The translations under genes and the position numbers were made by a program. Positions 1-11,800 of a stretch of 64,000 nt of DNA are shown here, one piece after another; within the stretch, counting starts at the first letter, position 1, and the number at the start of each line of letters is the position of its first letter. The notes under the pieces are model-generated. The model was given only the letters and a program-made list of their open reading frames with translations, was not told where the DNA came from and made no database searches. Source of the stretch: Haliotis asinina (taxonomy: Eukaryota > Mollusca > Gastropoda > Lepetellida > Haliotidae). Location of the stretch: assembly GCF_037392515.1 (NCBI RefSeq), contig NC_090291.1, positions 42,091,001 through 42,155,000 of the forward strand, read 5' to 3'.

Positions 1-2786
1 GTCATCTGATGATGAAGCTATTTTCTCAGAGGGGCTCAAAATGGCGTTGTTGGACACTCTCTCGCGTGGAGATGACGAGTCGCTGTTGTTTTCCGCACAC
101 GACATCGTTTCCAGTGTAAGTAGTCATGTATGATCAAATGGTTCTTGTCTGATCAGTGAAATCCGGATTAGAATTTACTATCTATGCTTGTAACGGGCGA
201 CTAAGGGAATCGGGTGGTCAGATGACTTGGTTGACAGTGACAGATGTGAGTTCCGTAGATCGATGCCAGATCGACGCCATATTGCAGGGATGTTGCCGAG
301 TTCAGCGTTAAACAATGAAAAGCCAAAGCAAAAGTCAAATGGTTGTGTTATAGGAAGATGACAATTGGTTAACGCAACATGGTCAGTGAATTAAATCTCG
401 AACTGCCGAAATTCTTCCCGTGGTCAGTTTACGGTAGTCGTAAAAAACGTTTGCCAGTGAGTTTGGTTTGACGTCGCTTTCATCATTATTTCATATATGT
501 AATTGCTTAAAGTTTAAGAGCATGCCGTACAAATTAAAAACTACCGAAGTTTGATGCTGACAGCTCTTGGCTCATTCGGGATAGGAACTCACAATCTGTG
601 GAACTCTTCAGTCTTTACGGCTAATTGAAACAGCGTTATCCACCACCCGTGTTCCCTGTTTACTCTCATATATTTCTTTGAAACATGGTTAAAATAACGT
701 CCTCCATGAAAGTAATCCCTGTTCTCCCTTAGTTTGTTATCGTCGTATAGTGAACTCCAACAGGTGCGCGAGACACCGGAACTGAAGCAAACAGATAATA
801 TATCTTTCAGAGTCTCAATATTTCATGGAAGAAGTATGCTAAGATTGATAGACGGAAGTTCGTCAGAGCCGCGGTAGGTACGAACAGAACTATAAGACTC
901 TTCCCGAAATGTGCATCGTTGCTTAAAAATAAATTAATATTTATGGGGTATTAGACGGGAGAATTTACATATTATTGTTAAGCGATGTAAATTGTCTGAC
1001 CCAAATTCGCTTAATTACAGAAAGCCGTCATGAAGCAGGAATACTGCAACATTAAATAAATAAATAAATAATAAATAAGGGATTGTACCATAAAACAACA
1101 TTCTGTGTCAGATGGTGACGTCCATCTGTTCCAGTGCGGCAAACGGTTCATGCTGTTTGTGAATAGCCTTCAGTCACCTGTGCCACGAGTTCGGGTTCCA
1201 ACTGGGGACACAGACCCTCTGTACTTTGCGGACGCACGTCAACGTGTTCAGGGTAAAGTGGACAGCGAATGCAGCTCTGACTCATCCTCCCCCCTGCCCC
1301 CATACGACAACGTCTACGTGAAACCCCTCGGCGAAGAACACAGGACAAAGGCATTGGAACAAACGGTTATTTCATCAGTAGACGGTTAGTGATTGTCAAA
1401 TGAGGACTGTATTCTTCAAGCATTGCTTCTAGGTTAATCTGCATGTTGCGGCACTACTGTCTCACGGTTCATTCCACGATCCGTTTATCCAGAACAATGA
1501 TCGAGAAAGAAATCGCTTTCAAATACGGCTAACAGGAAAGCGATAAAACGAGGCAGGATACTTCTTGTTCCATCGCTTTTTCCTTTCGTGAACTTGAAGA
1601 TTAGAAAGCGATATCCCCTCTCGGTCAAGTGGTTGACATCATGAGCACCGATCAAGTGCCTGGTAATGTCATGACCTGAACAAGATGATCATGGCGCTGG
1701 TACCGTCAGTCAAATAAGGGGCAGTGGGGTGGCCTAGTGGTTAAAGCGATCGCTCGTCACATCCATTGGGTTCTATTCCCCAAAATGGGTACAATGTTTG
1801 AAGCCCTTTTCTAGTGTCCCCCGCTATGATTTTAATGGAATATTGATAAAAGCAACCTAAAACCATACTCACTCACTCAGTCGAACAATTTAGTTTTGAA
1901 CTTTTGTCATTATGGGGAATTAAACCGCGAACATAGATTTAAAGTATTTCAATCTCCCGATCACAGGTTACACGATGAATCCCACGTGCACGGTGGCGGA
2001 TCTTGTATACACCGTCAACAGCAACTTCGGCAGTCTCGACCTCGGCCCAGCCGACATCGTCAGACAAGGTAGGACTTCACCGGTTCTTAGTGCCCCTGTG
2101 AAATGCTTATGTCCCAAAACTGTGTTTAAACATATGGATACGAAAATACGTGAGTGAGTGAGTGAGCGAACTGGGTTTAAAATTTCTTTAAACAGTTTTG
2201 CAATGAAGAGAGAACATCCAATCATTACCCATGGAAACCAAACGCAAGTAGATTGAGTGAGTGAGTTCAGTTTTACGCCGCACTCGACAATATTCCAGCT
2301 ATATGGTGGCGGTTGGTAAATAATCGAGTCTGAAACAGACATTCCAGTGATCAACAGCATGACCATTAATCTGCGTAATTATGAACCAATGACGTGTCAA
2401 CCAAGTGAGCGTGCCTGACCACTCGACCCCGTTAGTCGCCTCTTACGACAAGCATAGTCGTCTTTTGTGTCAAGCATGGGTTGCAGAAGACCAATTCTAC
2501 CCAGGATCTTCACGGGTCAAATGCAAGTGGAGTTTACTACTGGTATAACGAATTCGAAGGGATCACTACTTTTAATGTATTATAACCGTATTTCGTTGTA
2601 CGAATTTGAACTGAAATAACATCAAGTGGCCGGGACCATGATAGAACACAGTTCGTCATATCCGTCAGTTCGTTATAAACGTTAACGGTAACCGCTTTAG
2701 TTGGTAAATGTCTCGAATTAGCCTCGTCATAGATAATTTAACTCTTTGTATCCATGTGAAACTGCAGCATGGTTTTAAGTGATACT

Positions 2787-2826
<40 letters not shown>

Positions 2827-5800
2827 GCACTCTTACACTCTTGATTTTGTCGCCGCGAGCGCTGGGGTAGCTCTCTGGTTAAAGCGTTTGCTCGTCACAC
2901 CGAAGACCCACTCGCTCACACACCTCACCTCGCTATGTTGTCAGACCACCTGAGGCGTTTGCTGCATCCGGGGAAGATCAACATCAGTACCATCCAAGTG
3001 TCCAAGAAGGTCTTACTGCCTAAGATCAGCATCTCGACGTCCGACAACGTCCATACTGGCCCGAGGGGTAACAGACTGGTCATCAGAAGGAATGGCGTCA
3101 TACTCAACATGCCATTTAAACCAAGGTACATTTTACTGACCAATCAAACTTCTTCCTTCTAAATCTAAACATTTTGAACAAACTTCTGATCAAGCAGGTT
3201 GACAAAGTTTTCAATTCCAGAATATCTCAAACCGATGTTAGTTATGTTGGCCTGTACATATGTGAGTGAGTTTAGTTTTGTGCCGCATTCACCACTATTC
3301 TAGCTCTATGGCGGCTGTCAATAAATAATCGAGATAACCCAGTGATCAGCAGCATGAGAATCGATTTGTGCAGTTGGGTTACGATTACTTGTGTCAGCCA
3401 GGTCAAAGAGCCTAACCACCTGATCCTGTTAGTTGCCTCTCTATTTATATGTCAAGACTAGAGTGAGTGAGTGAGTTGGACTAAAGGCCGCTTTGAACAG
3501 TATTCTGGTCATATGGCTTCTCACCTGAATGTGAGTGGAAGGTGTGAGACGTTTACCACGTTGGTGAAAGCTACGAGCACCGGATTCGAACCCACGAACA
3601 TGGTGCCTTACGTGGCAAAGTGATTGAAAGTATGAGCATCGGTTTCACGCCAGGCCAGGGTACGATGACACGGAATCCCTTGTTTAACAAGCAGAGCACG
3701 ACTCGTGGAGATCCGGGTTAGAATGGATCTTCAGTAACCTGTGCTTGTCTAAAGAGGCGACTAACGGGATGAATGGTCAGGATCGCTGACTTGGTTGACA
3801 AGCTTGAAAATCTAGGGCCCGAGTGAATGTCCACCAAGTTAACGTTCGAACGCCGTGCCCATGTTTCTGTGACATTTCCAGGTCGTTCTTGGAGGTTCTC
3901 ACCAACAGCAACCATTATGAGTTCTTCAAGCGGTTCCTGGCTGCTCGGAAGGTGACGGTTCCACTGCAGTTCTGGCGCGCCGTGGAGGATCTGAAGGAAA
4001 CCGGGAACTACAAAGCCAGACAAATGAAAACCAACCACATCTTCAGGAGATTCTTTGGCAAGCAGGCCAAATATGGTACGTAGGTATACATTTAACGCAA
4101 TTAATTAAATGTGCTTGTTTCGTTTTACGCCGCACTCCAGCTATATTCGAGCTATATGGCGGCAGTCTGTAAATAATCGAGTCTGGACCAGACAATCCAG
4201 TGATCAACAACATGAGCATCGATCTGCGCAATTGGGAACCGATGACATGGTGTCAACCAAGGCAGCGAGCCTGACCACCCGATCCCGTTAGTCGCCTCTT
4301 ACGACAAGCATAGTCGCCTTTATGGCAAGCATGGGTTGCTGAAGGCCTGTTCTACCCCGGATCTTCACGGGTCATGTATTTGTGTGAAAGAGTGAACGCG
4401 GTGGCTTAGACCAGTGGCTGAAGCGTTCACTCATGACACCGAAGCCCCGGGTTCCATTTCAAATATTGGTACAGTAAGTTCGTTTCTGGTGTCCCCTAAC
4501 TGGAAATTGCTGGAATATTATGAAAGGTGTAAAAACTCAAAGCTCACTAAAGTGTCCTCGTGCTTTAACTGTAGTAGCTAAGGACAAGGCTATACATTAT
4601 TACTGGCAAACAAGGATAGGTTGTGCACCGACCTGACAAGTGAGTCAGCATTAGCATGTATAAGTGCCGCCCACTGGCTCTTGTCATTGTGAGTGAAGTG
4701 GCGTCAGGTTAGGTGCGATGGGTCAAGCGCATGGCCTGTTTCAGAAAACTCTTACGCGCGAAATCAATTTCTTCGTCATGCACTGCACGTACACTAGCTT
4801 ATATCTGCACAAACCAAATGGGTTTGCTCATTGCCGTGCACTGCCTACTTCTCGTAAACGCGTTCTCTGCACCGGTCCAACTTGTCCTTGTTTGTATACA
4901 TGGGGGTAGATCGAACTGTGTTTCTTAACTTACAGGACAAAATATCATTTTAATAATAAATATATCATTACTGAAGAAAATATTCATTGTCACCAACCCC
5001 TTTGAGTGTATGAGTGAGTGAGTGGGACTTATACTCTGGTATTCGAAGTAGCATTGAAAAGGGTATTCAGCCCATAGGCTTAGCATGAACATGGACTTTG
5101 TACGAAATGTGGCACGCATTTGGTTTGTCGCAGACAGGACAGGATCATTCAGCCCTACAGGAAATGTAGCCTCAAAACCATTCAGAAATGTACTTCGACG
5201 TCAATCGTCCCGTAGCGGACTTTCAGCGCCGTTGGATTCATAACAACCATTTACATATGCTAAAAAGGGAGGGATAAACATTCAGAATCGAACAAATACG
5301 TTCACGTACTTATTTCGTTCTATGACAGGCTTGAACCTAGACTGCACTGACGAGGTCATCAAACAGATCCCTTATATGGAAAACGTCACAGCCGGCATGA
5401 TGGTGTGCGCGCAGGCTAGCATCTTCCGGATGATGGAACGGAAGTGGTAAGCACACTCCCACCCAGAGTTCCACGCGGCAAACCATAGCACCTTTACCAT
5501 AGGCCAGAACGATGTGACGATTCGTCATATCTTACACAATCCATTCAATATAATGTACATATTTTGTAAGTGTTTTTTATATTTGATGTATCTAAACATC
5601 TAATTAGACATCATTGTTAAATGTTTTCAGTCTCACTGAGAAAATATCCAAAAACGTGTAACACTATTTCAATTTGCGTAACGATCCCTTATTACATGGG
5701 TTGTACGGCTCCACGTGCTGTCATCGAAGGCTTCTGGAGAGCAAACGATGCAGCCGGTTTAAAATAAAAAAATATGTATTGTGGTAAACCTTATTGTCGC

Positions 5801-8800
5801 AGCTGTACAAGAATACTTACGTAACAGTGTAGAACAATGGGAAACCCGCTCCGAATCGCTTGCGTTATGTCAGTCTATGCTTATTTATGAATATGTGCGA
5901 TTGTTTACAAACAAGAGAAAAGTCTGGTCATGTGATATGCAAATTAGCCTGTGGCAGTGATGTCATCGCTGCGCTGGACGCTGGAGTCTGCATGGTAGGT
6001 TGGAAGAAGATCAGTCTGGGCGGAGGAATTGTAAGACTTGGTAGATCCACAAAGCGCTCTTGGCGTAATCCAGTGATAAACTATAGAGTTTAGAGACGCT
6101 TTGTGGATCATTGAGAACTACATAATATAGATAAAACAGGATGATCATTAAAAAGTATACCGATCATATTTTCAAATGCCTATGGAACACAATTCTCCTC
6201 CTGGGCCGTCTTGTTTGCTTGTCTGGTCAGAAGAATAGAGGCAAGAATAGGCTTGGTCGCCCAGATTCTTGTAAAAACACCTAACATGGTTTATTTGTGG
6301 TTTAAAGTCGCTCTCAGCAATATTCCTGCTATTTGGCGGCGGTCGGTGAATAATCGACTCCGTACAAGACAATCCATTAGAATGAAGATTTTATGGATAT
6401 CAACTTCTTTATATGAGAACACAACGTTTCGGAGTTAATGCTTACTCAGGTGATGAGGGAGTAAGCATTAACTCCGAAACGTTGTGTTCTCATATAAAGA
6501 AGTTGATATCCATAAAATCTTCATTCTTATGTATTTCACTTCTAAATGCCCTTCAAAGACTTGAAGACAATCCATTGATCAACATCATGAACATCGATAT
6601 AAGCATTTTCGGATACGATGACATCAACCAGGTCAGCTATAGCCTCACCACCCGATCCCGTAGTCGTATCTTACTACCAGCGTAGGTTGCCGACGACCGG
6701 TTTAACCCGCATTTTCATGAGAAGTATAACACTCGGACGTGGATTAGGACTCTAAGTGGCCGCTGGTCATGACTAGATTACGCGAGTTGTTTATCGTCCT
6801 CCAATGGCTTGGTGCACAAACTGCTGTTCGCTAGGATCGTAGCCAAGTTAATTTCATCAAACTGCTGCGATGCTCGTATACACTTAACTATTCATTTATT
6901 CACGGAAGGTTCCCGGGATATTTGGAGACGTTCCCAATAGATTCAGAGCTTCGGGAATCAGCGCCCTCTATGATCGAAGTCTCGCAGCAAGACATCTCGC
7001 CACTGATGATGGAATGGAAGCCCAGGAAGAAGCCGCAGAGAAAAACGGTAGGACAGCAGTCATCAGACAGCCACCACACCGAGTGGAACATGTTTCCGAT
7101 AGTTGCAGAGGGCAACTGCATTGTTGGTTACTGTGATGACAAGACGGTGGGGTGGCCTCCTGGCAAAATCGTTCCCTTGTTATGCTTAAAACCTACATAG
7201 ATACAATTTCATGTGCAAAGCGTACGCTTCTGGTGTCCTACGTATACGCCATGATATTGCTGAAACATTGCTGAAAACCATGCAAAACCTTACTCGCATT
7301 TCTTTCTTCTCGTATATACTCACGTGTCATAGTCTACTTTTATTGTTTTGTTGAATAAAAAGTTGGAAATATTTTGTCTTCCAGTTTCATCTGTGGCTTG
7401 GCTTCGTGTCTGTTATTCGTGACTTCATGCGGAGCATGCGCAACCAGATAGAGGTCCAGCTGTTCGAGATCTACTTGAAGAGAGAACTGGACAGGCTTTC
7501 TTCTGCTGAGAGTGAGTACATCCCGGCACTGGGTGAACAATACACTATCTTTAGGTGTATACCTCTGCACGTGTGTGTGTTTTCATTAGTGTATGAATGT
7601 ATTGTGTTCCCATGGAGACACCGGTTAGAATGGATCGTCAGCATCACAGGCGCTCGTGTCATTGCGAGGATTAATGATTTTATTTTTTAAATATGAAAAT
7701 CTAGATATGTTTTACTGTGAAGAATTTCAAGTCGGGGCCGTCTCATTTTCATATTTTAAACCAAAAAATTTTTAATCCTCGCAGTGACACGAGCAATGGT
7801 GGTCAGTATCCCATGTTTGACGTAAGACACCAATGTGATCGGATGGTTAGACTCGCTGGCTTGGTTGACATGTCATCGTATCCGATGTCGTATATCGATG
7901 CTCATGCTGTTTATCGTTGGATTGTCTGGTCCAGACTGGAATATTGCTGAGTGCAGGGTTAGACAACCAAACCAAACCAAACTATTCACTGGCATACCAC
8001 ACATTTATAGGAATTGATTATTTTATATGCCATGCGCAGTGGACCTCATGAGGTTATAACTCACCTGGATTCTCTGGGTGCCTTGTTTGACAAAGGTGAA
8101 AACCAAGTCCAGCAAAAATGGACAAAAAATTAATCTGAGGAATCCGGCTTTTGCAGAGCTGATGGAAACACGTGAGGTAAACCCTCGGGGCCGTGACCTG
8201 AACTTCGACTCCCCCTTGTCCACCATGACCCGGGTCGTCCTCCGCAACAAGGTCGTCGTCATCAACAAGCTGCCCAGAGACCTTCAGTTCTGGCAAGAGG
8301 TCAACCTGTACGTTTCCATAGAAACCCCATTAAGTGTTGTTGAATTTCAAGATTTTAGTTCTCCTTGGTAGTTGACCAAGTAGGTTTCCATGGACCCCGC
8401 GTTCAGGTCTGGATGGAAATGAACAGATAGTTAATGGTCTAAAGCGAGGCAGTTCGGGATGCAGAGTTGCGTCTTTAGAGTTTGAAACTCGGTTCCCCAC
8501 GATTATGTTTCTAGGTTTGCCAGCTCCACTGGATTTCAGCAAAGACCTGTATCAGTACGTAGTGCTTTCTTCTCGCACCGAACCGACATAACAGAATTCC
8601 TACTAGTTTTCAAAAACACATGGTGACATCTAACCCGCAGTTAATCATGTCATGTTAAGAAGCACAGGCAAATTGTAGTGCAAAAGAGTGTTGTGCAACA
8701 GAGAAAAATGACCAGTCTTCCTATGTGCGAGCGAAGATTGGCAAAGTATTTTAAAAAAATACAATATCGCCGCCATCTGAGGTTGACACCATTTCCTGAC

Positions 8801-11800
8801 ATGCCTGCGCTCTCAAATTTCGAACCTTATATTTAATAATTACACACGTAAAATATGTTTCATTCAACAATTTAAGCTCCACTCGTGGGTTATCAAATTG
8901 TTCTTCGCTTCCAATACCCCTTCCAGCTTCCGGTTCCAAGGTTTGCTAAGTTTGCCAGTCCGCTTAGTGAGTTGGGTTGTACACCCATTGAATAGGGTCT
9001 TAGTAATATCATGGCCGGTGCATGTTCGCTTAGCGATTAACGGAATCATTCAAGTTGTATAGTCTGCCAGCACATTTTCCATTTTTCGTACTGTGGGGTC
9101 GATGTCCTAGAGGTTGAAACTTCAGCTGATCACGCAGAAGACCCGGGTTTGATTCTCTACAGGAGTTTAGTTTGTGAAGCCCATTTGTGGTGTACCCTGC
9201 AATATTATTGGAATATTGCTAAAAACGGACTACATTAACACTGTATTGTCTTTTATGCCTAATTGAATATGTTTCTGAATGGTTTTCTTTGCTTTGACGT
9301 TGTGCGTATCGAATATTATTTACAGTGCATGTTTAGTCAGGTTTCTGGTAGGGTCTGTCAATTGAAACATCCTTCCACGGCAACAGTTGACGAGATGTAC
9401 AGTAGTAACAATGTCTTCGGATACAAAGTCATCTGTGTCTGTACTCATGACTGTACTCTGATAATTTGTAGGTAGAACGTAGCATAATAGCTAATGTGTT
9501 CGTTCGTTTCGCCGTGAAGTCTCGTGTTCGATTCCCAGCATGCTGCTAAGTGTGCAACCCCGATGTTGGTGTGCTATTCGTACTGGAGGCATTAACCCAG
9601 CTAGTTGTGTCCGAGAGTTAGTGGAATATTACGCCACTTTTAGCAAAATCCGTGCGGGGGGAGCACCCGATATGGGATTCACACAATGTACCCATGTGGG
9701 AATCGAACCCGGGGCTTATGCGTGACGACAGGACGCTTTAACCACTCTCACTGTGACTGTACTCGTCCTCAGCTTCAGGCAACAGGTGGACAGTGTAGTC
9801 CAGTCCGGCTGTTACACCAAGGAGGACAACGATACGCTTCTGGAAAAGGTTGAGGCTATCGTCACCTGCTTCCTGGCGTCAGACGTTCCGCCTCGCGTGC
9901 AGGTGGGGGATAATGCAGATTAGTACCCACGTGGTACTTCGTAAAGGTGTTTCATATGTGTCGTAACACCTTCGAGTGATTTGATTGGCTAATACGTGAA
10001 CTTTGACATTACTGGTACTACATTCATCACCCATTCCATTCATGATTTTCATTCAAGTTTTCACACCTGAGCATGTAATTTGTAAAACGAAAACACGTCT
10101 ATGGAATTAGATAAAATTTATTTCATTTATTGTGGTTACAAGCATTATTTTCAAATCTATGAGTTTCAAGTTTCTGTAATAAAAACGAAAATAAAACAAT
10201 CTATAAAAATATGTAAACAAATACGTCCAGTAGCCCTCTCATGAGTGTAAACAAATATGGCGTCGCCCGTAAAAGTGATTGATTTCGTCAAAATTGACGG
10301 ACAATTGGTTGGAAGAGTTGTGAATGTTATCAAGAGATTGAATACTTTCTGCGTGTATGTTGTCAGGACTGCACAGTAACACACAACATCAAAGGACGAG
10401 CGGCGCTCTTGTATCTCTATCACTGCCACTGTGCCTCCCGCGCAAACATATTGTCACTGCCATGCCTCCCGTGGTTTCTTATGTAGGGGGCGAAAGCACT
10501 TCCCAGAATCTGAACACATTAGACTTGAAATCGTCTTCGTTCGAGGTTGTAGGCTGTGTTTTCAGACCCAATTTTCGTTGGAGTCTTCAACATAAACATC
10601 GAATCTCGACAAGTGGGAATTCCAAGCTGAGATGAGAAGGCGTCACTGGCATCCTGCGCATGGCGTCGCCGAATTATTTAAAGTAACTCGTCCTCCGATG
10701 AAGAACATTATGCTCAACGATTTGAGACATACAGTTCCCTGTTATTCACATTCATCTTTGCGGTTGAGTTTGGCGCTCCTAATTAAATGCTTCCCAGAAT
10801 CTTCTTCTTAGGGAACACTTCTCAACATGACGACTAGCCCGACAGTGATGGCCGACTGACGTTCAGGCTAGATTTAGGTCACGTAGTCAAGTTCAAAATA
10901 TTTACACTTCGCAAGCGTTTTGATGAATTACATTATTGCTTTTGAAAACAAATCCTCAACTGGAAAGAATTACATTTTACTAACGACTTGATTCTGTCTT
11001 AATTTATTTATTTTCTTGTGATTTGGCGCCGTATAGGAAATACATTGCCTCTACGCAGCGTACGTTTTCCTGGAGTGAAGCGGTTGACATTCCAGTCACC
11101 AATATGATGTATTAATCCGCGTTACATGGTTCTATTTAGGAAAGCAAAACATTGCTTTATTTTAACGATATTTTCACTTTTTAGAACGTGGGTAATAAAT
11201 AGGATACAAAACTCGCTCCCCTTTCATATCAAGTTTACGTCCCTCGCTAAAGCTCGTGACAAACCCAAATTATTTCACTCGGGACATAAACTTGATATGA
11301 AAGGGGAAGCTCGTTTAATATCCTATAATTTCGTCCAAAATTTATAACTTACAATGTCTACCATTCTTCAAAATACTTATTCTAGTCTGATAAACTACGG
11401 GCGATAGGTAAAAGACGCTTTTTGTTATATATCCTTATGGTTCATTTAAAATTGAAAAATCAAGTGTATTCGAATGACAGAAAAGGGATTACGTTTTTAC
11501 CCAGGTGCGATATTCATAAAGAACTTAAGTTTGAAAAATCTTAATTTCTTTATGAATATCGCGCCAGCTTAGAAATAATTCTTGTGGTATGAGGCGGTAA
11601 GGCTGACTGACTTGTTTGACACGTTTCATCGTAACCCAATTGTGCATTTCTATGCTCACGATTTTGGTAACTGGATTCGCTGGTCCAGATTTGATTATTT
11701 ACCAATCGAAGCCATATAGGTGTAATACTGAGTGCGGCGTTAGACAACAGACACTCCCTCACTCGGTGTTTTCTCTATTTCAGGTGAACATACCCAACGA

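Larger units (their letters stand above)
3882..5446 (+). other. RGS22: RGS domain, first copy in the window (exons 3882-4075 and 5329-5446)
   Basis: These two exons plus the start of 6909-7047 encode an RGS fold of the usual length, about 120 residues. The Phe-Trp of the FW-A-E helix is present (FWRAVEDLK), as is the late LN-D segment. The exons join in phase 1 at a Gly codon. Confidence 0.75.

Noticed and set aside
6441-6480. Functional hammerhead ribozyme in the hairpin insertion
   Set aside because: Core resembles CTGATGA-stem-GAAA, but the essential leading C is a G here, and no cleavage-site stem I/III pairing is clear.
7501-7690. Extension of RGS exon 7385 past 7511
   Set aside because: The donor GAGA|GTGAGT is strong, and only the 7511 end keeps phase with the exon at 8157.
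8078-8156. Upstream extension of RGS exon 8157
   Set aside because: Open frame, but earlier acceptors break phase with exon 7385-7511, whereas ttttgcag at 8156 keeps it.
10166-10635. Possible short genes in the RGS intron
   Set aside because: Frames on both strands are short, overlap each other and lack splice signals or recognisable motifs.
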